Shown piece by piece: positions 45,330 to 55,495 of a stretch of DNA of 64,000 nt. Every line of letters begins with the position of its first letter. The first letter of the stretch is position 1. The stretch is from Lepisosteus oculatus (taxonomy: Eukaryota > Chordata > Actinopteri > Semionotiformes > Lepisosteidae): contig NC_090712.1 in the NCBI RefSeq assembly GCF_040954835.1, positions 6,953,284 to 7,017,283 on the forward strand, written 5' to 3'. A program made the position numbers and the translations under genes. Below the pieces are notes generated by a model. The model worked only from the letters and a program-made list of their open reading frames with translations, ran no database searches and was not told where the DNA came from.

Positions 45330-45660
45330 CCCGGGTGCAATTAAAGCCCACACCAATCCTGGATTATACATGCATTTAATGCACCACTCAGCTCCAGAAC
45401 CCCGGGCGCAATTAAGGCCCAAACCAGTTCTGACCTTCAGAACTCCGGGCGCAATTAAGGCCCACACCAGTCCTGAACTACGTGCATTTAATGCACCACT
45501 TGCTCTAGAATCCCGGGCGCAATTAAGGCCCAAACCAGTTCTGACCTTCAGAACTCCGGGCGCAATTAAGGCCCACTTCACTTCACAGTCCTGAACTTCA
45601 CGGTAAGGGTCCAAAACCCGTTCAAAAACTCCACGCGCAATTAAGGCAGACACCAGCTTC
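45330..45660 (-). repeat. short repeats in the retroviral leader
   Basis: Six occurrences of the core GCAATTAA (near 45337, 45407, 45450, 45519, 45560 and 45637), mostly inside 'gggcgcaattaaggccca', with spacing alternating between about 40 and 70 bases. They lie between the primer site and the gag region of the provirus. They create a repetitive minus-strand ORF (45306-45701) that I do not regard as a gene. Confidence 0.75.
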
Positions 45661-45938
45661 GAAAGCCTGTACACAATACCGCGGAACCCCTGCCAGACCA
45701 AATTCTGGGCTTACAGCAAACAACCCATTACATACACCGGTGTCTTCCCCGGGCCAGAGGAATTCAGAAACTCACGTTTACTCCGTCAACTCGGGCGATT
45801 CTCGCAGGGAGCAGAGATTTCCCAATCGGTCAGAGAGAGTCGGGACTTTTTTTTTTAAAAAAAGAGGAGTCCTTACCTCTTAGTAATGTGAGCGCTGACC
45901 GTCTCTCCTGCCGATGGGAAGTTCTGCGCCTTCTGGAG

Positions 45939-45956
45939 CATCCGCCGACTACGCCA
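45939..45956 (-). other. retroviral primer-binding site, tRNA-Ser type
   Basis: On the minus strand TGGCGTAGTCGGC begins a few bases after the 5' LTR. These 13 bases are complementary to the CCA end and acceptor/T region of vertebrate tRNA-Ser; beyond them the match weakens. Confidence 0.7.
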
Positions 45957-45960
45957 AATT

Positions 45961-46369
45961 TGTTGTAACAGAAGAAATAAGGTTCTTGATCCAGAGATGA
46001 AGTAAAACAGATGAGTTTATTGCATGCAAGGAACAATAAAACCGAAGATTTGTTTCCCGCAAGAAACAACAAAACCGAAGTTTTGTTCAACGTACTGGTA
46101 CAAACTTTTGGGTTATATAGTGTTTTCTTCTCCGTTTCTGACGTCACTTGGTCTAATGGTAAAGAGGGGGGTTCATGGTATTTGGCCAGTTTACGATGTT
46201 CTGGACAAATGGTCAGTTTAAGATTACACCCAGGGGGGTTCCTAGCTTGCATCTGCAATCCTTATCAGTTAACCCCCTTTCCTGCCATAAACCCCAGCTT
46301 GTGATTTAGAAGTCTAAACCCCCTACAGAAAGGATTAAATTCAAACCCCCGTCTTCAAATCTTTCTTCA
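45961..46369 (-). repeat. retroviral 5' LTR
   Basis: 409-bp copy with TATATAA at 46113-46119 and AATAAA at 46016-46021 (minus strand). It carries 34 extra bases relative to the 3' copy, apparently a local duplication around 'caaaaccgaag'. Confidence 0.92.
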
Positions 46370-46373
46370 GTGG

Positions 46374-48557
46374 TATTTTAAATTTAGAGTTTTTTGTATG
46401 TGGTATGTTGTTTTAAAGAATTACTGTCTAATAAAGTAGTATGTATGAATTGCTAGACTTTGTGTTTGTCAGATACTTGAGTCAAAGTCATTGAAGAATG
46501 TGAATACTTTTTGTGCAAATTAATGAGCATCCAAGGGGCATTAGTCTTTAATAGTTCTTTGAATGAACTAAATGTGTGCAAAGGAGAAGAATTCAGGAGT
46601 TAACATGGAAACCATCAGTTTAGACTGTAGTTTTCCTTTTAACCAGCTGTGCTAAATAATGCAAGAAACATCAGGGGTTTTAAAGACTGACTAACGAAAG
46701 GACTACGGATTACGATTTACAGTTTGCGGCTTGGATACGGAGTGGATTTGTGTGGATATACGGACCTAGGAATTTGGATTGTTTAAGGACAGAGAGAACG
46801 GATTGGGATCGGCAAATGATCGGACAAAATTAACGGAGAAGAGCCATGTGGTGTGAGTAACATCTGGTTTATACTACCTTTTCCCCCGGTGACACAACAC
46901 TACTAATGCAAGATCACACTTTTTGAACTAACAGGGCTCTTCCTAGTCCAACTCTTCTAGAGCATTAAAATATATTTTATTCCCCTTTTCGTTATCTGCT
47001 CTGGTAATATGCTAGTCAGCATGTGCAAGATTCCTATTTAATATTCCCCTTGGGTGAATCACTACACAAGCCATAGGCTCATAAGAACTCCACCCCTATC
47101 TCATTGCCTGCCTTGCTTACTTTTCAAAATATGCCACTGGGATCATCTTGTGTTTTCTGCAATTATTGTGAAATGTTTGAAATTTGATGGTCATTTATTT
47201 TATGTGCATGATAAATTAAAAGCATATGCTCTCCCACGCATGTGCTCCCTTCTGCTGCTCTTCTGCAACCTGACTTTTGAGTCACACTCACATGTTTAAA
47301 ACTTGTACAAGTAATTCAGACAACAAACTGACAGAATCATTGTCACCAGACCATTCAATATTATGTGAACGTCTGTTTAGAGGGAGCTAAGTGTTCAACA
47401 TTATGATGTTTTGTTATGCTTCATTACTATTTTAATAATTATTCTAATTATGCAATTCTGTTAAGTTGTCAGTTGGGTGTTTATTGATGCTTTCTCTGAT
47501 CTCTTGGTTTTCATTTCCAGAGTGATCTTCTCTTTACTAATATCCGTGCGAAATTAGATTTTCAACACTCTTGCATGGAGTCTAATCATAACATATGAAG
47601 TTTGAGTTTTGCAGGTAGGAAGAATTGATTATCTGGCAATGGGTTTTCTGGTGGTCCTGCTGTGTTGATGAGTTTAAGCCTTGATGAGAGCAGTGTCCTG
47701 GGGTCTTCCTGTGCTGTGACCTGTCGGTTAAGTCTTCTGTAGTCTGTTGTCATGTACCCCACATTTCTGGCTTTTTTCCAGTATATATTTTTTAGATATT
47801 TTCTGAGTGCAGTATGGTGGTGCCAATGTTACAGCTTTGTGGATCAATGCTATGATTCTGACCTTGGGCATTTGAATTTCCAAAATCCATTAAGTACCAC
47901 ATCCAAATCACCGTCGTATCCAAATCACCAACCGTAAATTGTAATCCTTTATCTCTTCCGGCAATCCATTCTTCTTCAATCCGCACAAACAGTAACCTGA
48001 TTCCTCTATCTTCTCCAAAACGCATTTACCTACCAGCCTCTGCGCTGGTTCACTGTTTCTGGGGCACATATATTTTGTTTCCTGATGAGACTCACCTGTG
48101 TCTCATTGTTTTTCAGAATAAGCCCTTTCCAGCTGGTTTCTCTTGGCCACCACTTTGCTCAGGTCTAAGTGGAGTATATTGAGCAGGTCGTTCCTGAAAT
48201 ACCTGTCCTGCATGACCCCTCCCCTCCTCATCTCAATACAATAACATTTGAACAATTACCAACAGATGGCTATGAAATGACACATCTGCATGTTCTCATC
48301 ATTGCACGCATTTGAAAAACAAGCAAAGTCATCCTAAAAGTTCATCCTGCACAAGTGTATGAGGAAAAAAAACAGCTTAGGAAAGCCTCTGGCTCACTGA
48401 GTGACGTCGTCAGAGGAGCCTTCTCAAATTTCAGCCCTGAAAAGGATTTGAAAACCTGACGGCATTCTTTTTTCATAGCAGGGCAGTGGGGGTGTGAACC
48501 GCTGTAAATACTCTCTTCACTCCAATTGTATTCTCACTCAGCCATCCCAGTGGGAAG
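46374..48557. other. srd5a2 upstream region
   Basis: No gene recognised. The parts at 46680-46850 and 47880-48130 have LTR-leader-like composition. The region just before 48558 is the presumptive promoter of the first srd5a2 exon 1; no TATA box or motif cluster stands out. Confidence 0.35.
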
Positions 48558-51500
48558 ATGTTGTGCCAGGAGAAGTTAGCACAGGGCTACAGCTGGTTTT
48601 TGATTTTTTTCGGGATGGGATATATGGTCCGGCAGAGATCTGCACGGACTCCTTATGGGCGCTATGCTGTGCCCTCAAAGGACACCCGGAAAGTTCCTGC
48701 TAAAGTAGCCTGGTTCCTCCAAGAGCTGCCATCATTCCTGGTTCCCCTTCTTCTGTACTATGCAGCACATGGGCTATGCACAACAGCCAGGAACCTTCTC
48801 CTCTTGATGTTCTGTGGGCACTACTTTCAGAGGTATGGATTCACATTCTTGGCAAGCTGAGTACCTTGGGGCTGAGTGAGGTGTGCTTCATTCAGATGTC
48901 TCTCATCTTCAGTGGGGTCTGTTCTGTGAAGAGTTGGTGAATGGGCACTGCTATGGGCTCTAAAGCACATAAAAATACCATTGTAGATTAGGAGTTGTGC
49001 AGCCTCATTTTCATAGTTTCCCTAGTTTTAGTAAAGCTGAACCTGAAAGTCCAACAGATACCACTAATCAAGAAATGTGCAGAAAAATATGTTTTTTAAG
49101 AATGTTTTTCCAGTTACATTCGTCTAGTTCTACAGGGTAATATTACTGACTTGGAAAGTCAGGTCATTTGCCAAAACCACTTTATGCGATACAGTGACGC
49201 GGGGACTTGGAAAGTATGAATTACAAATTGAAAGAATAGCTGCATTTATTTAACATTGTTTGCCCTTCATACTGCACGTGTGAAAACATGATTTCATAAA
49301 ATACATGGAGGCTGCAAATGGAAGGACGAAGCAGTTTGCTTTTCACATTTTTTTCATTGTAACTTCAAATTAAAATCTTGTACATAGTTCTTAAATAAAA
49401 ACGTAAATCAGACATTTTGCATTCTGCATTATGTACATGTCCACATTTTATATGTGGTACATGGCAGACTGCAGCTGAATGAAAACTGGAGGAAGCAGTT
49501 AGCACTCAATCCTTTTAACCATGGTGCCACATTAAGGAGCTCACAAGAAGAGCACAGCTCTACTGAGAAATTGGCGACACTGTCCCTTACTCCCACCCAA
49601 CCCCCATTTAGTCTTCTTGATAAAACCAGCGTCACTTTCAGCACAAATGGGTGACCTTTAAAAAAAGCCAAGGTTCTGTGTGAGATTGCTGTTTCTGAAA
49701 AGAAGACAAAAACAACACTGTGAGAGAACATAATGGTTGGACATGCTTGAGTGATCCAGCAACATGATTACATTCATGATAAACGCAGAGACCAAAGACT
49801 GTCTCACCTCCTTAAAAACAAACAAAGACCATTTCAAACATCCCAGCTGGTTTCCTCGGTGTTTTGTCTGTAAAATAAATGCATTCTGGGGCTTACAGCA
49901 CTTTTATTACAGAATTGAGTCACTCTATACCCAATTCTTAGCACAAGCATCTTAAATTCTTACTGCAAGGGGATGATTATTATGTTTCACTGGTTCTGAT
50001 TGTTCTGTTAAACATTTCTTCTTAATGCTAATGCATGCTTCTCAGTTTGTCTGAGTAAAGGTTCTTAACTTTAAAACTGTAAGCTGCACCTGTACCCAGG
50101 TTCCACCTGCACCCAGCTTACAGTTTACTTGTGCCAAGACCAGCCTGCCCTTTATCTATCGAAAGATATTTAATCATACTAGCTATTGCCTTTAAGTGTT
50201 AACCCTCTTCAAGAGATTTGTGTTTAAGTGTCAGTTTCAGAAAAGAGTTTCTGATACATGTCTGATACTCCCTCCTGTTTTCCCTGGTCCTTTTCAGTCT
50301 TACCTCTCTGTGTCTGTGCATTTAATACCATCTTCTCCAGAGGTGCTCTAAGAGGGATAACTTAAGGATTTCATACCAGTTGGTTTAGTCCGTGTTAAAG
50401 ATTACTAAAACTGTTTGGCCACCTGGATTGTCTGTTGGCCATTGTGAATCCTCAAATGAGACAATTAGATAATAATTAACCCTTAAACTTTCATAGTGCT
50501 TTTCTGGAAAGTCCACTCAAGGCACTTTATAGGTAACGGGGACTTTCCTCCACCTGGATAAAGTGACAGCAGCCCAGGTGCACCAGTATGCTCACCACAC
50601 ATCAGCTGTTAGTGGGGAGGAGTGATGAAGCCAATTCATAGATGGGGATTATTAGGAGGCCATGATTGATAAAAGCCAGGGGAAGATTTGGAATAACACC
50701 CCAACTCTTTTCAAGAAAAGGCCTGGGATTTTAAATGACCACTGAAATTCAGGACCTTGGTTTTATGTTTCATTCAAAGGACAGCATCTTTTTACAGTAT
50801 ATGTCCCCATCACTATACTGGGGCATTAGGACCCACACAGACCACAGGGTGAGTGCCCCCCTACTGGCTCCTCTATTACCTCTTCCAGCAGCATCCTTAG
50901 CTTTCCCAGGAGGTCTCCCATCCAGGTATTGACCAGGCTCACACCTGCTGAGCTTCAGTGGGCTGCCAGTTGTGAGTTACAGGGAGATACAGCTGCTGGC
51001 TAAAAATGGTTGTCTTAAGTAAGAGAGTATTGTAATTTTGATGGGAAAACAAAGTCCTTATCTTCCCCCTCATGTAATAATATTTATGATTGATCCCAAA
51101 CTTGTCTTTGAGTGACTGGCAACACAATACACTTTGTGAGGGTCGATCACTCCAGGATAAGAGCAGTTACTGTATGTGTAAGCAATTGTATTTATGTATT
51201 TTATAGAATTGGAAGCTGTACTAATGTACACATGTCACATGTCTCCTTCTGAGAACCTATTTAGCGACAGATAAAAAACCTGGTTTTGAAACAGGGTTCT
51301 TGAGAGGGTTACTCAAGATTGGACCCATATCTCTTACATAAAAGGTTGCTCAAGTTTCCTTTTCTGTTACTGGCCCTGTTCTTTAACCACTTCTCCGTAA
51401 ATTCAGTATCTGAATTGCATGGTTCAGACTAGGAGTAAGAATGTTTTGTTGCCAAACCCTGTTTGTTTCTTATAGCTTAATCTTAATTTTTGGAGGCATT

Positions 51501-54500
51501 GGATTTAGCTACAAACAAACAGTTTCCCAAGCCCCTGGGCGGTATGGCAGGTATGTAAAGCAATCTGGGGCTCGTAAGTCAGTTTCAGCCAGGGTTGCCT
51601 GGCTTTTGCAGGAGTTTCCAGCTTTTTTTGTGCCTTTACTGCTATGGTACACTGCAGGATACGAGACTTCTGCAGTAGGGAAAGCACTGCTGCTCTCTCT
51701 CTTCTGCGGACACTATTTTCAAAGGTATGAGCTTCTGGATTTAACTTTTCATCCTGTGTATTAAGAGAAGAAATGACTGTAGCCTTCTGTGTGAGCATGT
51801 TTCATGCTCTCCCTATGCCTATGTGGGTTTTTACATCCTGTCAAGGTTCATTGGAATCTCTAAATTTCCCTGTGATGGACTGGCATCTCACCCAAGATGT
51901 AGTTCCAACTCAGTTTACAGTTACCACCTAAGTATAAAGTTCTTACTGCAAATGAATGGATAGATGTAAGGAGTAGAGATATTACTAATGTTTTTATTTT
52001 TTATTTTACACTACTGTATGAATAAAAATAGCATTTCCTTTTCTTGCTCTTTCCTAACAATGTGTATTCACTGTGCGTGCAGATGAGTGTACCAAACTTA
52101 ATTTTTTTTCTTAGCTGAAACCATAGTGCATATTTGTGGTGCATAATTCATATTTACACCCTCTATAAATATAGAGTAGTTTACTTATGAGAGACTATTT
52201 TAAGCAGGCTTAATGTTTGCTAAGTTGTGTAATCATTCCAGACTGTATTGGTATAACTGAGTGCCGTTTAAGAGCCCCTTTGTTTGCATGTGGGATGTTA
52301 ACACAGAAACAAAACGCGGAGTGTCACATCATAATGGGGGAAGACAGAATATTGTCCAGATATCCAAGGTAAACGATAAGCAAGCTCAACCATTCTGGAG
52401 AAGGCAATTAAAAATAAAGAAGATCCAGTGCCAGTTTCAGTTGGCTGTCCATCATCATGAAGTTCAAGGCTGATGGCATTATTGCTGCTCCTCCAGATGT
52501 CAGCAAGCTTTACCAAAATCTGTAGTTGGAGAACAAATTTGGCAATTAAAAGGCAATACTGGGAATCTTAGGAAAGACCTCATGAATCTGGTGTCTGTGG
52601 CCAAGGACCATTGCCAAACAGTTACTAGTTGACTTCTAAGACAAAAAGGAACCAAGTTCCAAACATTACCAGTATATTTTAACCAAAAATCTAGTGACTT
52701 CTGTCGGGAAGCTTAAGCTTTGGAACCTTTGGTCTTTACTGAGAGATAATACAAAGTTTTATATGGCTCAATGACCAAATGTCTGAGAATATCTTTGTTT
52801 CTGTTTTTACTCCTGCTAGGACTTTCATCTACGCTTTGCTCAACAAAGGTCAACCCTTCCCACTCCGCATCATGATATCAGCAGCGATATTCTGCACTGT
52901 GAATGGCTTCTTCCAGGGCCACTACATGCTGTACTGTGCACAGTATGATGATGCCTGGCTCACTGACATCAGACTTATCCTTGGTGAGCGTGCATGAAGA
53001 TTAGACAGTGAAAGCGTTAAAATGAATCTGCCCTTTCAATCTGAGTGGTATAAATTCGAACCAATGTGTAAAATAAATGCTCAGGGTTTTTAAAAACAGG
53101 TTTAATTGTCCCAACTATAAATGTAGTAATTTTTGGAATTTCTCTGGGATTAAAAAAGTGCCAACCTACTTTGTTGAAAATATCTGAGAAACCCTTAAAA
53201 AAGTGTATTATAACTCTTAGTCATTGTTGTTGAAATGAAATCTTTAGAAATTTAATTGAGTTTTAATCTTCTTCTCCACCAAATCTATCATAATAATGAT
53301 TAGTAATCAAAAATGTATTTTTAAGAATGTGTTGTTAATTATAGTCTTTTAAATTTTTTAGGTTTAATTTTGTTTGGCCTGGGCATGGCTATAAATATTC
53401 ACAGTGACCATATTCTGCGCAATTTGAGGAAACCGGGAGAAGACCATTATAAGATTCCAAGAGGTAACAGCTTAGCAGTTTAATCCCTGGGCACCTGCTG
53501 CATGAGGACAGATGCGGACTCTGCTATATTTATATCGTTGAAGTTTTGCTGCTCTTGGGCTGCATTTCAGGAAACCTAAGTGTTTTTCTCTTTACCGTGT
53601 TTGCTAAAAAATACAAATGTGCAAACACTAGTATATCTGGAGCAGATAATAACTGTGGCAAAACTTTGTACACACACTTAGGACACATAAGATCTAGTGC
53701 TAATAAAATGCCAATTCTGATTTAAGCACTGAACATTGCAAAGCATCATTACAAGACAAACCCAGTATAGCCATTGCAGAATCTACATTCAGATGATGCA
53801 CTGTATGCTCCAAAGTATTCTATTCATCTGAAGTGGAAGGCTGTTTTTTGTCTCTGTAGAGGGGATTTCGGTGATATGCTGTACATTTGCGTTTGCATTT
53901 CAACAGTATGGGTTTATTTTATCAGCCTCAGCATCGCAAGTTGTGCAATGTCTCTTCTTGTGCCAAAAACAGATAAGCTCTGTCCTCATTTTTTTTTTTA
54001 AGGTGGCTTGTTTGAGTATGTCTCAGGCGCCAACTTCTTTGGTGAGATTTTAGAGTGGTTTGGCTATGCCGTAGCGACCTGGTCTCTGCCAGCCTTTTCT
54101 TTTGCCTTCTTCACCACCTGCTCCATTGGGCCCCGTGCCTACCACCACCACAGGTACGTACCCGAGGACAAAGTCATCCATCCAACCTCCGACTAGTTGA
54201 GAGGCGAGACGACGCGCTTCGTGTACTGTGATTTAGATGTCATCTGCTGTCAGAATTCCAGTGGAGTAAAACAGTACTTAATACTGCGTGTCCTTTTGGT
54301 GGAATTCCTGGCTCGTGCTTCCTGCTCACTATCTGTTCATCCGGCGACATTCTGTGGAACACGCCGAGTTGAGGTTATGCAGCTGAGTTACATTACAAGG
54401 CTTTTAAACCTGTTCTTGCTTGTCAGGCAGACAAAAACATTAGGTGCCAACATTGCTTTGAAATAGATAGCTGAGAAAAAGGTTCATACTTGTTTGCTTC

Positions 54501-55263
54501 GTTTGGAATTCTGCTAGCCCTGTTTTTCTTTGCCTCCTGCACCTTGATTTGAGATATGAATGTATGAGTTCAAACAAGACAGGAGTGTTTGGCCCATCTT
54601 ATTTGGTATCAAGCATATTGCTTTTATCTGGGAGCTGTAGTGCTGATGTGGAATACATTACCTTTGACGGTGCCTACACTGAAAAAGTCTTGTACTGGGG
54701 GCGGGGGGGTGGAATATATTGTAATATCTGTGACATAATAAAGCGTTACCTTAGCTTTTCTTAGAGGGTTGCTGTGTACAAATTCAGTGCAACAGAATAG
54801 TCATGCACGAGAACACAAACACATTTATTCTGGAGCTTTAGCTTTCAGCAGCCTGAGTAGAATATAGTATAATGGGCAAAGCAGGCTGGGAAAGCTATTG
54901 ACCATTCAATGGACATGAATGGGGCAGGCCATAGAAGCGAATGGTGGGAGAATGCATCCAGTTTACAAACCTGCAAACTGGATTAAGAAATTCACTTTTT
55001 TTTCTAAACACTGAAATTCAAATTCTGCATGCTCACACTACTCCAGGCCCTGATTCTCATTTTTGTGACTCATGTTGTGTCAAAAACTACCTTTCAGTCA
55101 TTTCCACCCTAGTATGTCGTGATCTTTCTTTAGTTGTGTGTCACCAGTGAGTCCCTAAGTTTAAGGCCTTCTGGTATTTTCTCCTCTCACCTCCAGGTTC
55201 TACTTACAGAAATTCAGAGATTATCCAAAGACAAGGAAAGCTCTGATACCCTTTATTTTCTAA
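48558..55263 (+). CDS. srd5a2: steroid 5-alpha-reductase 2 (isoform with first exon 1a)
   Basis: Microsomal NADPH-dependent enzyme that reduces the delta-4,5 bond of testosterone and other 3-oxo-delta-4 steroids, making dihydrotestosterone. Exons 48558-48832 (1a), 52820-52983, 53362-53463, 54003-54153 and 55197-55263 join in phase to 252 residues (human SRD5A2 has 254). Family marks include FLQELPSF with the catalytic-pocket Gln55-Glu56 pair, GHYFQR at the exon 1 end (the Tyr of the steroid pocket), NIHSDHILRNLR, and C-terminal HHHRFYL and RKALIPFIF. The protein is strongly hydrophobic with several membrane helices. A second first exon (1b, 51441-51724) lies in the first intron. Downstream, a Tc1 element begins 233 bp after the stop; mkks is tail to tail. 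The closely related srd5a1 is less likely given the SRD5A2-type sequence and memo1 linkage. Confidence 0.97.
50480..51000 (-). mobile_element. 5S rRNA-derived SINE (SINE3/Deu-type)
   Basis: The head (about 50905-50970 on the plus strand) reads as antisense 5S rRNA: 'cccaggaggtctcccatcc', then a 'gaccaggc' block and 'cctgctgagcttc', covering the internal Pol III promoter region. The body and tail match the 19325-19706 copy, ending in 'aaaagcactat'-like sequence and ATT-rich DNA. Located in the srd5a2 intron between exons 1a and 1b. Confidence 0.75.
51441..51724 (+). CDS. srd5a2: alternative first exon 1b of srd5a2
   Basis: An uninterrupted 94-codon stretch starting MFCCQTLF and ending GHYFQR|GTATGA. 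It aligns along its length with exon 1a at roughly half identity by eye, including VAWLLQEFPAF (Gln57-Glu58) and FCGHYFQR. It ends in the same phase (2) and can splice to the exon at 52820, giving a 255-residue enzyme. No second copy of exons 2-5 exists between 1b and the shared exons. An acceptor-like TTTCTTATAG lies inside its 5' part (ends 51479); if used, the exon would be internal. Whether it has its own promoter cannot be seen. Absence of stops or frameshifts despite strong divergence from 1a argues for function. Confidence 0.85.
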
Positions 55264-55495
55264 GAAGTTAGATGCTCCTCTGGTCATTTGCAAAGAAGGA
55301 GAGTTCCAAGACGAAGCTTCACTGGCAGATGAAGAAGATATGGACACAAAGTTGAACACAATCTGTCTAAACAGTTTGTGTTCTGAGAATAACGAAGACA
55401 TGAGACGGATCAATATGTTCTGTTACTGTAAAGAATCTTCATGTTTCCCGTTTTCATAAGGAAGGTAAACAGGAGGTTCCTGAGGCTTATATATA

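Larger units (their letters stand above)
39195..46369 (-). mobile_element. defective endogenous retrovirus (minus strand)
   Basis: A 7.2-kb proviral structure. LTRs lie at 45961-46369 (5') and 39195-39569 (3'), with TG...CA ends. A 4-bp target duplication (GTGG on the plus strand) flanks it at 39191-39194 and 46370-46373. The primer-binding site follows the 5' LTR, and a polypurine tract (AAGGGGGGAA) directly precedes the 3' LTR. Pol remnants (reverse transcriptase, RNase H region, integrase C-terminal part) have a gammaretrovirus/epsilonretrovirus-like character. Only about 0.7 kb separates the integrase fragment from the 3' LTR, so env is absent. Gag is reduced to doubtful fragments. A later insertion (43612-45243) interrupts the gag region. 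The coding parts are broken, so the copy is inert as a virus. The family is an inference. Confidence 0.9.

Noticed and set aside
45306-45701. 131-codon minus-strand ORF with internal repeats
   Set aside because: Arises from the short tandem repeats in the retroviral leader.
52440-52650. Stretch reading MKFKADGIIAAPPD and, after stops and a frame change, LRKDLMNLVSVAKDH
   Set aside because: It looks like decayed coding or processed-pseudogene sequence, but I cannot assign a family; not annotated.
51441-55263. Two separate tandem srd5a2 genes
   Set aside because: Only exon 1 is duplicated; exons 2-5 occur once.
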